This document shows positions 17,311 to 25,916 of a stretch of 64,000 nt of DNA, in pieces (the first letter of the stretch is position 1; each line of letters opens with the position of its first letter). The notes under the pieces were generated by a model that had not been told where the DNA came from, ran no database searches, and saw only the letters and a list, made by a program, of their open reading frames with translations. Position numbers and translations under genes: made by a program. This DNA is from Limnohabitans lacus (GTDB lineage Bacteria > Pseudomonadota > Gammaproteobacteria > Burkholderiales > Burkholderiaceae_C), in the NCBI RefSeq assembly GCF_030053395.1, contig NZ_JASGBH010000010.1, positions 1 through 64,000 of the forward strand, written 5' to 3'.

Positions 17311-18276
17311 TCAGTCGACCTTCATGCCGGTGGCGCGGATGATGCGGCCGTATTGGTCAGAGAGTTTTTTCAGGCGGGCAGCGGCGGCCGATCCGGTCAG
17401 GCCTTCGTAGGCCATGTCCAGATCGCTCAGCCGGGCTTGTTGTTCGGGCCGGGCCATCGCATCGGTGATGGCTTTGGCCATGGTTTGCATCAAGGGCTCG
17501 GGGGTGTTGCCTGGGGCCATGACCACGTAGAGCACTTCGCTCTCCAAGTCCTTGAAACCAGCCTCGGCCACGGTCGGCACTTCAGGGGCCAGGCGCGAAC
17601 GCTTGCTGCTGGTCACCGCCAGTGCATTGATCTTGCCGCCTTTGACTTGCGGCAGCATGCCGGGCGTGGCCAGTGTGCCGCCGTCCACCTCACCGGCCAC
17701 CACCGCCATCACCGCCGGTGAATTGCCCCGGTAAGGGATGTGCACCAGGCGTGTGGACGCCGAGAGGTTGGCCATGTTGACCCACAAGTGGCCGGGGGAG
17801 CCGTTGCCGCCCGAGCTGAAGTTCAGACTGCGCTCGCGTGCGGTTTGCATGAAGTCTTTGACCGACTTGATGCCAGTGCCGGGGTGCACGCCCAGCAGCA
17901 AACCTGAGCTGGAGATCACCACCAGCGGTTTGAGGTCCGCGTCCTTGAAAGGCATCACCTTGTAGATGTGCGGGTTGATGGTGTGCGTGGTGTCAATGCC
18001 CCAGAGCAAGGTGTAACCATCAGGCGCTGATTTGGCCACCACATCGGCCCCCACATTGCCCGAGGCCCCGGCCTTGTTTTCCACCACAAAGGCTTGGTTG
18101 AATTGCTTTTGCAGCACATCGCCCACGGCACGGGCCAGGATGTCGGACGGCCCGCCAGGCGGGAAACTGTTGATGAACTTGACGGGCTTGTTGGGCCAGG
18201 GCGCTGTTTGGGCGAAGGCCGCTGTGCTCAGCATCCATGTTGTGCTGGCCAGCAAGAGTGTGCGACGCAGTGTCAT
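17311..18276 (-). CDS. Bug-family tripartite tricarboxylate transporter receptor (1)
   Basis: A 321-residue periplasmic solute receptor of the Bug/TctC family, the extracytoplasmic component of tripartite tricarboxylate transporters. The signal peptide is about residues 1-22 (TLLLASTTWMLSTAAFAQ). The mature start WPNKPVKFINSFPPGGPSD and GASGNVGADVVAKSAPDGYT are diagnostic. No TctA/TctB membrane genes are in the window; in Burkholderiales such orphan receptors are numerous. It lies 7 bases upstream of the sulfatase gene and is probably co-transcribed. Confidence 0.9.
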   Translation of the reverse strand: MTLRRTLLLASTTWMLSTAAFAQTAPWPNKPVKFINSFPPGGPSDILARAVGDVLQKQFNQAFVVENKAGASGNVGADVVAKSAPDGYTLLWGIDTTHTINPHIYKVMPFKDADLKPLVVISSSGLLLGVHPGTGIKSVKDFMQTARERSLNFSSGGNGSPGHLWVNMANLSASTRLVHIPYRGNSPAVMAVVAGEVDGGTLATPGMLPQVKGGKINALAVTSSKRSRLAPEVPTVAEAGFKDLESEVLYVVMAPGNTPEPLMQTMAKAITDAMARPEQQARLSDLDMAYEGLTGSAAAARLKKLSDQYGRIIRATGMKVD

Positions 18277-18294
18277 GGGGTCTTCCTTCGGTGA

Positions 18295-19254
18295 TCAGTC
18301 CAGTTGCACGCCGGTGGCTTTGATGGGTTTTTCCCAACGGTTCAGGTCGGCTTTTTGGGCGGCGGCCAGATCGGCCGAGTTGGAGCCGATAGGCTCGTAG
18401 CCCAGCTTGACCAGCTTGTCTTTCATGGCCGGCTCGCGCACGATTTTGACCATGGCTTTTTCCAAACGCGCCAAGGCCTCGCCCTTGAGTCCAGCGGGGC
18501 CATACATGGCAAACCAGGCGGTGGCGTCCATGTTGATGCCTGCCTCTTTGAGTGTGGGCACCTCGGGCACTTGCGTGTCGCGTTTGCTGCCGGTCACGGC
18601 GATGATGCGGGCCTTGCCGCTGTGGTGCAGCTCGGCGGTTTCGCTCACCACATCGAACTTGTAGTCGATGTGACCGCCCAGCAAAGCGTTATTGGCCGGG
18701 GCGCCGCCTTGAAACGGCACATGGTTCAGTTGCACGCCTGCAGACTGCTCCATCAGCACGCCCATGAAGTGGGGCAGGGTGCCCGCGCCGGGCGTGCCGT
18801 AGCTGCTTTCGCCGGGCTTGGCCCGGGCTTTGGCCAGCATCTCGGCCACACTTTTGACACCCGAAGCAGGACCTGCCACCACGCCAAATTGAAAGCGGGC
18901 GATTTGCGAGACGGGGGTGAAGTCTTTCACCGCGTCGTAGTCGAGCTTTTTGTAAACGTGCGGGAACAGCACCATCGGTCCGCTGGGCAGCACGATGACG
19001 GTTTGGCCGTCGGGTTTGGCGGCTTTGACCATGTTCAGGGCGATGCGTCCGCCTGCACCGGGCTTGTTGTCCACCACGATGGGGCCAAAGTCATCGCGCA
19101 GTGCATCGGCCACGATGCGGGCGATCACGTCGGCCGAGCCCCCAGGCGGAAAGCCCACCAGGATTTTCAAAGGCGGTTTGTCTTGCGCTTGCGCGCCCAG
19201 GCTGGCCAAGGTCAACAGCGCAAGGCTCAAGGTGCGGCGTGTGAGTGTGAGCAT
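18295..19254 (-). CDS. Bug-family tripartite tricarboxylate transporter receptor (2)
   Basis: A 319-residue second Bug-type receptor. The signal peptide is MLTLTRRTLSLALLTLASLGAQAQ, split here as an N-terminal RR and a hydrophobic stretch ending AQA. The mature N terminus KILVGFPPGGSADVIAR and GAGGRIALNMVKAAKPDG fit the family. The start at 19254 has a GAGGA site upstream; a longer in-frame start at 19290 lacks one. It shares the ligand-fold with its neighbour but is clearly diverged, so it may bind a different carboxylate. It is divergent from the MarR gene. Confidence 0.9.
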   Translation of the reverse strand: MLTLTRRTLSLALLTLASLGAQAQDKPPLKILVGFPPGGSADVIARIVADALRDDFGPIVVDNKPGAGGRIALNMVKAAKPDGQTVIVLPSGPMVLFPHVYKKLDYDAVKDFTPVSQIARFQFGVVAGPASGVKSVAEMLAKARAKPGESSYGTPGAGTLPHFMGVLMEQSAGVQLNHVPFQGGAPANNALLGGHIDYKFDVVSETAELHHSGKARIIAVTGSKRDTQVPEVPTLKEAGINMDATAWFAMYGPAGLKGEALARLEKAMVKIVREPAMKDKLVKLGYEPIGSNSADLAAAQKADLNRWEKPIKATGVQLD

Positions 19255-19338
19255 GTTCGGCGATTCCTCATTGGGGGTTGGACTGCGCATGGGGTGAACC
19301 CCCGCATGGACTGCCCCACAATGTAGGCTTGTTTGTGG

Positions 19339-19353
19339 TGATTGATCTAATCA
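19339..19353. promoter_or_regulatory. Candidate MarR operator between receptor and marR genes
   Basis: An inverted repeat TGATT-gatct-AATCA lies in the 121-bp divergent spacer, 23 bases before the MarR-family start. MarR proteins typically bind such palindromes in their own divergent promoter. The assignment rests on position and symmetry only. Confidence 0.4.
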
Positions 19354-19375
19354 ACCATCCCCCCTGAAAACCCTG

Positions 19376-19948
19376 ATGCCCTTGATGTCGCTGTCTCCTT
19401 CACAACGCCTCGCCTCGGTGGATGATTTGCTGCTGTACCGGCTGAGCCACTTGACGGCTGCCGCAGGCGCGGTGGTGGTGCGTTTGTGCGAAGGCGGCTA
19501 CGGCATCACGCGGCGCGAGTGGGGCTTGCTGGCGCAGTTGCACGGTTACCCGGGTGGCCTGCTGCCCTCAGAGTTGGCCGAACGCATGCACCGCGATCGG
19601 GCCCGCACTTCCAGGACGATCACGGCCTTGCTGGGCAAACAACTGATCGAGCGCACCGCTTTGCCGCACGACCGGCGCAGTGTGCGCGTGAGCCTGACCC
19701 CCGAGGGTCAAGTGCTGTACGCCCAACTGATGCCGCAAATCCAGGCCATCAACAGCCAGATCCTGTCGGTGCTCTCGCACGAAGAAGCCGCCAGTTTGGA
19801 CGACGCGCTGGAGCGCTTGCGGGTGCAGGCCTTGGCCGTGCAAGCCAGCATGAGCCCCGACTTGCCCAAGGCAGACCGCCGCCGTGGCCGGACTGCGTCA
19901 GCGCTTGCGGCCAAGCCCAAGCAGGCATTGACAAGGGATCGGCCGTGA
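19376..19948 (+). CDS. MarR-family transcriptional regulator
   Basis: A 190-residue winged-helix regulator of the MarR family. The DNA-binding part spans about 50-110: ITRREWGLLAQL, LLPSELAERMHRDRARTSRTI (recognition helix) and wing LPHDRRSVRVSLTPEG. A basic, disordered C-terminal tail of about 25 residues is present. It is divergent from the Bug/Bug/sulfatase operon and probably represses it in response to a small ligand. Its stop overlaps the thermonuclease start by 4 bases (GTGA). Confidence 0.87.
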   Translation: MPLMSLSPSQRLASVDDLLLYRLSHLTAAAGAVVVRLCEGGYGITRREWGLLAQLHGYPGGLLPSELAERMHRDRARTSRTITALLGKQLIERTALPHDRRSVRVSLTPEGQVLYAQLMPQIQAINSQILSVLSHEEAASLDDALERLRVQALAVQASMSPDLPKADRRRGRTASALAAKPKQALTRDRP

Positions 19949-20445
19949 TCGCGCGTGGCTTGTGGCTGTGCCTGCTGGTTTGGCCTGCCCTCGGGTTCGC
20001 GGAGCCGACCGAGACCACGGCTTGGGTGAGCTGGGTGATGGATGGGGACACTTTGCTTTTGGTGCCGCAAGGCCAGAAAGAGCCCGTCAAGGTGCGGGTG
20101 GATGGCATCGATGCGCCCGAGAGTTGTCAGCCAGGGGGCGAGGCCGCACGGGACGCGATGATCCGGCTGGCCATGCGCAAAACGGTGCAGGTCCGTGAAT
20201 TTGGCCAAGACCATTACGGCCGGCAGGTCGCGCAAGTGAGCATCGATGGGGTGGACCTGGGCGCAGAGATGGTGCGCACCGGTATGGCTTGGGCTTACCG
20301 CTACCGCGCAGGGGCGGGGCCTTATGCCAAGCTGCAAAAGCGGGCCCAAGAAGACAAGCGCGGCTTGTTCGGTGCTTCAGAGACGGCGATGACGCCAGCG
20401 GTGTTTCGCAAGTTCCATGGCAGCTGCCATGCCCCTGTGAATTGA
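19945..20445 (+). CDS. Thermonuclease (SNase-like), secreted
   Basis: A 166-residue nuclease of the staphylococcal nuclease family. A signal peptide (GLWLCLLVWPALGFAE) suggests a periplasmic or secreted enzyme. Catalytic elements: WVMDGDTLLL, VRVDGIDAPESCQPGGEAA (Arg and Glu/Asp) and FGQDHYGRQVAQV (second Arg). The C terminus has WAYRYRAGAGPYAKLQKRAQEDKRGLF, a usual SNase end. The start is GTG at 19945, coupled to the marR stop. The long frame upstream in this phase is a shadow of marR. Confidence 0.88.
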   Translation: MIARGLWLCLLVWPALGFAEPTETTAWVSWVMDGDTLLLVPQGQKEPVKVRVDGIDAPESCQPGGEAARDAMIRLAMRKTVQVREFGQDHYGRQVAQVSIDGVDLGAEMVRTGMAWAYRYRAGAGPYAKLQKRAQEDKRGLFGASETAMTPAVFRKFHGSCHAPVN

Positions 20446-20449
20446 AAGC

Positions 20450-21214
20450 TCAGGCGCGGTGTGCGGCGCAGACGGGGCAATGTTCGTTGCGGCCCATGCG
20501 GATGTCGGTCCACGACAGGTCGCGGCCGTCGAGCATCAACAGGCGGCCGGCCATGTGGCTGCCCATGCCGCTCAAGATTTTCAGCGCCTCTGCTGCTTGC
20601 ACCGTGCCGATGATCCCCACCAGTGGCGCAAACACGCCCATGGTGGCGCAGCGGGTTTCTTCAGGGACTTGCTCGGGTGGGAACACGCAGGCATAGCAGG
20701 GCGCATCGGCGTGGGTGCTGTCAAACACCGAGACCTGACCGTCCATGCGGATGGCCGCGCCCGAGACCAAGGGTTTGCCGTGCACAACGCAAGCGCGGTT
20801 GACGGCATGGCGGGTTTCAAAGTTGTCGCAGCAGTCGATCACGACATCGGCTTGCGCCACCAGCGTGTCGAGCAAGGCCGCATCGGCCCGCTGCGTGATG
20901 GGTGTGACCTGCACATCGGGGTTGATTTGGGCAATCGCGGTGCGCACCGAATCGGCTTTGTTTTGCCCCACGCGGTCCAGCGTGTGGGCGATCTGGCGCT
21001 GCAAATTGGTGGCATCCACCTGGTCATGGTCGACCACCGTGATGCGGCCCACGCCCGCGCTGCCCAGGTAAAGGCTGACGGGGGAACCCAAGCCGCCTGC
21101 ACCAATGATCAGGGCATGCGAGGCCAGCAGTTTTTCCTGGCCATCGATGCCCAGTTCATTGAGCAGGATGTGGCGCGAGTAGCGCAACAGCTGGGTGTCA
21201 TCCATCGCGCTCAC
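20450..21214 (-). CDS. moeB: Molybdopterin-synthase adenylyltransferase / ThiF-like
   Basis: A 254-residue E1-like enzyme of the MoeB/ThiF family that adenylates the C terminus of a sulfur-carrier protein (MoaD or ThiS). The nucleotide-binding glycine loop is IIGAGGLGSPVSLYLGSAGVG (about 36-56, shown here only by its key residues G37-G40). A zinc site uses CYAC near 168 and CPVC near the C terminus, and RCATMGVFAPLVG contains the conserved Cys region. With the formate dehydrogenases in this window, molybdopterin work fits well. It overlaps ctpA by 4 bases. Confidence 0.87.
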   Translation of the reverse strand: MSAMDDTQLLRYSRHILLNELGIDGQEKLLASHALIIGAGGLGSPVSLYLGSAGVGRITVVDHDQVDATNLQRQIAHTLDRVGQNKADSVRTAIAQINPDVQVTPITQRADAALLDTLVAQADVVIDCCDNFETRHAVNRACVVHGKPLVSGAAIRMDGQVSVFDSTHADAPCYACVFPPEQVPEETRCATMGVFAPLVGIIGTVQAAEALKILSGMGSHMAGRLLMLDGRDLSWTDIRMGRNEHCPVCAAHRA

Positions 21215-22659
21215 TCGTCTTTTTTCTCGGCCTTGCGTTCAGACAGGGTGGTGCTGGCTTTGACGGGCAAGCCTTTGAGCTGGTTCAGGGCTTGTTGCAG
21301 CTGGAAGTCTTTTTCAGAGCCGAACTCGGGCAGACGGCGTTCGGCCGGTGATTTTTTGGAGTCTTCCTCGAGTTTCTTCAAGGCCTCTTCGCGGGCTTTC
21401 TCGCGCTCGGGGTCTTTCTTCTCTTCTTCCTTGCCGTTGGACAGGTGCTTTTGCAGATCGGCTTCGCGGGTGCGCAAAGCGGCAAACAGATTGCCTTCGG
21501 CGGTCTCGTCCAGCATCACCTCGGGCACGATGCCCTTGGCCTGAATGGCGCGGCCATTGGGGGTGTAGTAACGGGCGGTGGTGATCTTCAGGGCGGTGTC
21601 AGGGCCAAGCTGGCGCACGGTCTGCACCGAGCCCTTGCCAAAGGTCTGGCTGCCCATCAAGGTGGCGCGTTTGTAGTCTTGCAAGGCGCCAGCCACGATC
21701 TCGCTGGCCGATGCAGAGCCTTCGTTGACCAGTACCACCAAGGGCACTTTTTTGAGCACACCGCCGGTGGCTTGGGTCAGGCGTTGGATCGGGTCGTTGC
21801 TGGCGCTGCGGCGCCAGAACTGCGGCGAGGCCTTGTAGGTGAACTTGCTTTCTTCGAGCTGGCCGTTGGTGGTGACCACGGTGACGTTTTCGGGCAAGAA
21901 AGCAGCCGACAAAGCCACTGCGGCGTCAAGCAAACCACCCGGGTCATTGCGCAAGTCGAGCACCAGGCCTTTGAGCCCTGGCGACTGCTTGACCATCTCT
22001 TCGACTTTGCGGGCAAAGTCTTCCACCGTGCGTTCTTGGAACTGCGACACACGCACCCAGCCGTAGCCGGGTTCAATCAGCTTGGTTTTGACGGATTGCG
22101 TTTTGATTTCTTCACGGATGATGGTCACCGGGAAGGTGCGGCTTTCGTCTTTGCGGAATACCGTCAACACCACTTTGGTGTTGGGCTCGCCGCGCATGCG
22201 TTTGACCGCCTCGCTCAGCGACAGGCCTTTGACGGCGGTGCTGTCGATCTTGGTGATCAGGTCATTGGTTTTGAGGCCAGCGCGGTCGGCCGGCGAGCCC
22301 TCGATGGGCGAGACGATCTTGATCAGGCCGTCTTCCTGGCTGATCTCGATGCCCACGCCGACAAATTTGCCGGAGGTGCCTTCCGAAAATTCCTTGAAGC
22401 TCTTTTTGTCAAAGTACTGCGAATGCGGGTCCAGGCTCGCGACCATCCCAGAGATGGCTTCGGTGATGAGTTTTTTCTCGTCCACCGGCTCGACGTAGTC
22501 GCTTTTGACCATGCCAAAAACGGCGGCCAGTTGTTGCAGCTCTTCGAGTGGCAATGGCGCCATATTGCCGCGTGCCACGGTTTGCAGTGACACGGTGGTC
22601 AGTGCGCCAGCTAAAGCGCCTACGCTCAGCCAACCGACGATCTTGAGTTTCTGTCCCAT
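21211..22659 (-). CDS. ctpA: Carboxy-terminal processing protease (S41)
   Basis: A 482-residue periplasmic serine protease of the CtpA/Prc family that trims or degrades exported proteins. An N-terminal membrane anchor (IVGWLSVGALAGALTTVSLQ) is followed by a PDZ domain (about 85-170) and an S41 domain with catalytic Ser in VNEGSASASEIVAGAL and Lys in SQTFGKGSVQT. The C terminus from about 410 is a charged, Lys/Glu-rich tail. It forms an operon with moeB. The start ATG at 22659 is well placed. Confidence 0.93.
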   Translation of the reverse strand: MGQKLKIVGWLSVGALAGALTTVSLQTVARGNMAPLPLEELQQLAAVFGMVKSDYVEPVDEKKLITEAISGMVASLDPHSQYFDKKSFKEFSEGTSGKFVGVGIEISQEDGLIKIVSPIEGSPADRAGLKTNDLITKIDSTAVKGLSLSEAVKRMRGEPNTKVVLTVFRKDESRTFPVTIIREEIKTQSVKTKLIEPGYGWVRVSQFQERTVEDFARKVEEMVKQSPGLKGLVLDLRNDPGGLLDAAVALSAAFLPENVTVVTTNGQLEESKFTYKASPQFWRRSASNDPIQRLTQATGGVLKKVPLVVLVNEGSASASEIVAGALQDYKRATLMGSQTFGKGSVQTVRQLGPDTALKITTARYYTPNGRAIQAKGIVPEVMLDETAEGNLFAALRTREADLQKHLSNGKEEEKKDPEREKAREEALKKLEEDSKKSPAERRLPEFGSEKDFQLQQALNQLKGLPVKASTTLSERKAEKKDE

Positions 22660-22783
22660 ATTGCTTGTCTGTTCCCTGTAGGAGATTCAGGTCAATATAC
22701 ACCGCAGGCCCAGCCCCTGTTGGGGAGGGCCTGTAATTTCAAGTAAAGACCCCAGGCGGCTAAGTCTGCCGCTCAGAGGGCCA

Positions 22784-23521
22784 TCAGGCCTTGCCTTGGC
22801 TGGCCACGGCGGCGGCGGCTGCCGCAGCAGCGGCAGCGTCGCCCAGGTAGTAATGGCGGATGGGCTTGAGGTTTTCGTCCAGTTCGTACACCAGCGGGAT
22901 GCCGTTGGGAATGTTCAGGCTGACGATGTCGCTGTCGGAGATGCCGTCCAGGTATTTGATCAGGGCGCGGATCGAGTTGCCGTGGGCAGCGATCAGCACG
23001 CGCTTGCCTGATTGGATACTGGGGGCGATGGTCTCGGTCCAATAGGGCACCACGCGGGCCACGGTGTCCTTGAGGCACTCGGTCAAGGGCACGGCTTCGG
23101 GGTTGGGGTAACGGCGGTCGCTGCGTTCGCAGCGGGGGTCGGTCGCTTCCAGAGCCGGGGGCGGGGTGTCGTAGCTGCGGCGCCAGACCAGCACTTGTTC
23201 GTCGCCGTATTGCTTGGCCATGTCGGCCTTGTTCAGGCCTTGCAGGCCCCCATAGTGGCGCTCGTTCAGGCGGTAGTCCTTGACCACGGGCAGCCAAGTG
23301 CGGTCCATTTCGTCCAGGGTCAGCCACAGAGTGCGGATGGCGCGCTTGAGCACCGAGGTGTAGCACAGGTCAAAGTCCCAGCCTTCGGCTTTAAGCAGTT
23401 TGCCGGCCGACATGGCTTGGCTCACGCCGGTGGGGGTCAGGTCCACATCGGTCCAGCCGGTGAAGCGGTTTTCAAGGTTCCAGGTGGATTCGCCGTGGCG
23501 GATCAGGACAAGTTTGTACAT
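22784..23521 (-). CDS. gpmA: 2,3-bisphosphoglycerate-dependent phosphoglycerate mutase
   Basis: A 245-residue dPGM that interconverts 3- and 2-phosphoglycerate in glycolysis and gluconeogenesis. The phosphohistidine motif is [10 protein letters not shown] (His-9), with the family signature [14 protein letters not shown] and [26 protein letters not shown] holds the second catalytic His. The C terminus carries a run of ten alanines (about 228-237), encoded by GCC/GCG/GCA repeats, beyond the normal end of the family. It is divergent from the rhodanese gene. Confidence 0.96.
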   Translation of the reverse strand: MYKLVLIRHGESTWNLENRFTGWTDVDLTPTGVSQAMSAGKLLKAEGWDFDLCYTSVLKRAIRTLWLTLDEMDRTWLPVVKDYRLNERHYGGLQGLNKADMAKQYGDEQVLVWRRSYDTPPPALEATDPRCERSDRRYPNPEAVPLTECLKDTVARVVPYWTETIAPSIQSGKRVLIAAHGNSIRALIKYLDGISDSDIVSLNIPNGIPLVYELDENLKPIRHYYLGDAAAAAAAAAAVASQGKA

Positions 23522-23587
23522 GGTGAGAGGCAGCAGTAGCTGTGAAAAACAAGGGACAAGGCCGCCATTTTAGAATCGAGGCTTGGC

Positions 23588-23611
23588 GGCCCGCTGACGG
23601 GCCGATGTTTT
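23588..23611 (+). promoter_or_regulatory. Hairpin plus T-run upstream of the rhodanese gene
   Basis: GGCCCG-ctga-CGGGCC (23588-23603) is followed closely by GATGTTTTTG, a terminator-like structure 25-33 bases before the GTG start of the rhodanese gene. It could be a leader attenuator or a terminator of an upstream transcript. No leader peptide is evident. Confidence 0.4.
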
Positions 23612-23635
23612 TGATGCCTTACAAAGGTCTGATTC

Positions 23636-24037
23636 GTGAACTTTCTCTTCGATAACTGGATGTTGATCGCCGTGGCCTTGGCCTCTGGCGTGGCTTTGAT
23701 CGTGCCCACCTTGGGCAAAGGCTCGGGCCTGAGCCCTCAAGACATGGTGCAGCTGATGAACCGTGAAAAAGCCGTTGTGATCGATGTGTGCTCTGCCGAT
23801 GAGTTCGCCCAAGGCCATGTGATCGGTGCCAAAAACCTGCCTTTGAGCGAGCTGGAAGCCAAGCTGGCCCAGGTGGTCAAGAACAAAGCCACCCCGGTGG
23901 TGATGGTGTGCCAAGTGGGTGCCCGCTCTGCCCGTGCAGCCGCAACAGCCCAAAAGCTCGGTTACGAGAACGTGCAGTCGCTTGCCGGTGGCCTGAAGGC
24001 TTGGCAAGCGGCCAACATGCCTGTCGAAAAAGTCTAA
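23636..24037 (+). CDS. Membrane-anchored rhodanese-like protein
   Basis: A 133-residue protein with one N-terminal membrane helix (WMLIAVALASGVALIVPTLG) and a single rhodanese domain. The active-site loop CQVGARS holds the catalytic Cys (about residue 92). It likely transfers sulfane sulfur at the membrane. The start is GTG at 23636 with AAAGG upstream. It is followed 12 bases later by grxC and then secB, the usual order in Burkholderiales. Confidence 0.9.
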   Translation: MNFLFDNWMLIAVALASGVALIVPTLGKGSGLSPQDMVQLMNREKAVVIDVCSADEFAQGHVIGAKNLPLSELEAKLAQVVKNKATPVVMVCQVGARSARAAATAQKLGYENVQSLAGGLKAWQAANMPVEKV

Positions 24038-24049
24038 AGAGGAAGCCCC

Positions 24050-24310
24050 ATGCAAGCCGTCAAGATGTACACCACCGCCGTCTGCCCCTACTGCATCCGC
24101 GCCAAGCAGGTGCTCAAGGCCAAGGGCGTGGCGCAGATCGAGGAAATTCGCATCGACCTGGATCCCGCCCAGCGGGACCACATGATGCAAATCACCGGCC
24201 GCCGCACCGTGCCCCAGATCTATGTGGGCGACACCCATGTGGGCGGCTGCGACGACCTGATGGCGCTGGACGCCAAAGGCGGCCTGGTGCCTTTGTTGCA
24301 AGGCGCTTGA
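24050..24310 (+). CDS. grxC: Glutaredoxin 3
   Basis: An 86-residue glutaredoxin that reduces disulfides with glutathione. The active site is CPYC within TTAVCPYCIRAKQVL. The glutathione-binding TVPQIYV cis-Pro loop and GGCDDL C-terminal motif are present. It has a good GAGGAAG site upstream and sits between the rhodanese gene and secB. Confidence 0.95.
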   Translation: MQAVKMYTTAVCPYCIRAKQVLKAKGVAQIEEIRIDLDPAQRDHMMQITGRRTVPQIYVGDTHVGGCDDLMALDAKGGLVPLLQGA

Positions 24311-24387
24311 GCCCCTAGGGTTTCCACAGGAAGTGCCTTTTCAAAATGGGCGTCCTGATCGCGGATAATTCTGTTGTTTTCTTTCAT

Positions 24388-24416
24388 ATGCGGCCCATTT
24401 CGGGCCGCATGATTTT
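24388..24416 (+). terminator. Hairpin with T-run between grxC and secB
   Basis: ATGCGGCCC pairs perfectly with GGGCCGCAT (24388-24396 with 24402-24410) and is followed by GATTTTTG. It ends about 20 bases before the secB start. It looks like a rho-independent terminator for the grxC transcript, or an attenuator in the secB leader if transcription starts near the GATAAT at 24364-24369. Confidence 0.6.
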
Positions 24417-24436
24417 TGTGTCCCCAGGGAATTGAG

Positions 24437-24901
24437 ATGACCGATACCAACACCACCTCCGAAGCCGAAACTCCTGTGTTTCAAATCCAACGCGTTTACC
24501 TCAAGGAGGCTTCGCTGGAGCAACCCAACTCGCCCGCCATCTTGATCGAGCAGCAGCAGCCCAACGTGGACATCCAATTGGGCGTGGAAGCCACCCCTGC
24601 CGCGGAAGGCGTGTTTGAAGTTTGCGTGACCGCTACCGTGCACACCAAGATCGGTGACAAGACCGTGTTCTTGGCCGAGTGCAAGCAAGGCGGCATTTTT
24701 GAAATCCGCAACGTGCCCGAAGACCAGATGGGCGCCATCATGGGCATCGCTTGCCCCCAAATCGTTTACCCCTACCTGCGTGGCAACGTGGCTGACTTGA
24801 TCACCCGCGCTGGCTTCCCTCCAGTCCACTTGGCCGAGATCAACTTCCAGGCCATGTACGAGCAGCAACAAGCCCAAGCCGCCGCTGCGACCCAGCAGTA
24901 A
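24437..24901 (+). CDS. secB: Protein-export chaperone SecB
   Basis: A 154-residue SecB, the cytoplasmic tetrameric chaperone that holds preproteins unfolded and delivers them to SecA. Typical stretches: [51 protein letters not shown] and [24 protein letters not shown]. The ATG at 24437 is preferred over the in-frame one at 24416 because homology begins with MTDTNT. gpsA follows after 13 bases. Confidence 0.96.
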   Translation: MTDTNTTSEAETPVFQIQRVYLKEASLEQPNSPAILIEQQQPNVDIQLGVEATPAAEGVFEVCVTATVHTKIGDKTVFLAECKQGGIFEIRNVPEDQMGAIMGIACPQIVYPYLRGNVADLITRAGFPPVHLAEINFQAMYEQQQAQAAAATQQ

Positions 24902-24914
24902 GCGGTCGCCGCGC

Positions 24915-25913
24915 ATGCGCATCACGGTCATTGGCGCAGGCGCCTGGGGCACGGCCATGGCCATGGCCGCTTGCCGCTTGAGCGGCCACGAGGTGCGCTT
25001 GCACGCCCGTGATGAGGTGCAAGCCAATGCCTTGCGCACCCAAGGCCAAAACGCCCGCTATTTGCCGGGCATCGATTTGCCTTCCCAGCTTGACATTCTG
25101 AGCGGCCCATTGGCCCCAGTGGTGGCACAAGCCGAAGCCCAAGACCTCTTCATCGTGGCCACGCCCATGTCGGGCTTGCGCAGCACCCTGCAGGCCTTGC
25201 ACACTGTGCCTGGCCCCGTGGCTTGGCTGTGCAAAGGCTTTGAATCCGGCACCGGCCTCATGCCCCACGAGGTGCAGGCCCAAGTGGCCCCATCCATGCA
25301 AGCGGGCGCCTTGAGTGGCCCCAGCTTTGCCCTGGAAGTGGCGCGCAGCCAGCCCACTGCTTTGGTGGCCGCCAGCGGCCATGCCGCCGTGCGCGACGCG
25401 CTGGTGCAAGCCTTCCATGGTGCGGCCCTGCGTGTGTATGCCAACGATGACATCGTGGGCGTGGAAGTGGGCGGTGCCGTTAAAAACGTGTTGGCCATTG
25501 CCACAGGCCTGTGCGATGGCTTGGACCTGGGGCTCAATGCCCGCGCTGCACTCATCACACGCGGCCTGGCCGAAATGACCCGATTGGGCTTGGCTCTGGG
25601 CGCCAAGCCTGAAACCTTCATGGGCCTGTCGGGCTTGGGCGATTTGGTGTTGACGGCCACGGGCGATTTGAGCCGCAACCGCAAAGTGGGTTTGGCCTTG
25701 GCGCAAGGCATGAGCTTGGAACAAGCCGTGGACTCCCTGGGTCACGTGGCCGAAGGCGTCTACAGCGCCCGTACTGTGGCGCAACGGGCACAAAGTTTGG
25801 GTGTCGACATGCCCATCACCGAAGCCGTGGTCGCACTTTTGGATGGCCGACTGCAAGCGCGCGAAGCGGTGCAGGTGCTCATGGGTCGGGGCCCACGCGG
25901 CGAATCGGTCTGA
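24915..25913 (+). CDS. gpsA: Glycerol-3-phosphate dehydrogenase [NAD(P)+]
   Basis: A 332-residue enzyme reducing dihydroxyacetone phosphate to sn-glycerol 3-phosphate for phospholipid synthesis. The dinucleotide-binding loop is [12 protein letters not shown] (residues 4-15). Later blocks are [26 protein letters not shown] (catalytic Lys) and [13 protein letters not shown], with [18 protein letters not shown]. The stop lies 3 bases from the 3' end of the convergent scpA. Confidence 0.96.
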   Translation: MRITVIGAGAWGTAMAMAACRLSGHEVRLHARDEVQANALRTQGQNARYLPGIDLPSQLDILSGPLAPVVAQAEAQDLFIVATPMSGLRSTLQALHTVPGPVAWLCKGFESGTGLMPHEVQAQVAPSMQAGALSGPSFALEVARSQPTALVAASGHAAVRDALVQAFHGAALRVYANDDIVGVEVGGAVKNVLAIATGLCDGLDLGLNARAALITRGLAEMTRLGLALGAKPETFMGLSGLGDLVLTATGDLSRNRKVGLALAQGMSLEQAVDSLGHVAEGVYSARTVAQRAQSLGVDMPITEAVVALLDGRLQAREAVQVLMGRGPRGESV

Positions 25914-25916
25914 AAC

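Noticed and set aside
18304-19326. A 340-residue plus-strand frame opposite the second Bug receptor
   Set aside because: It is antisense to a complete receptor with a signal peptide; no recognisable domain.
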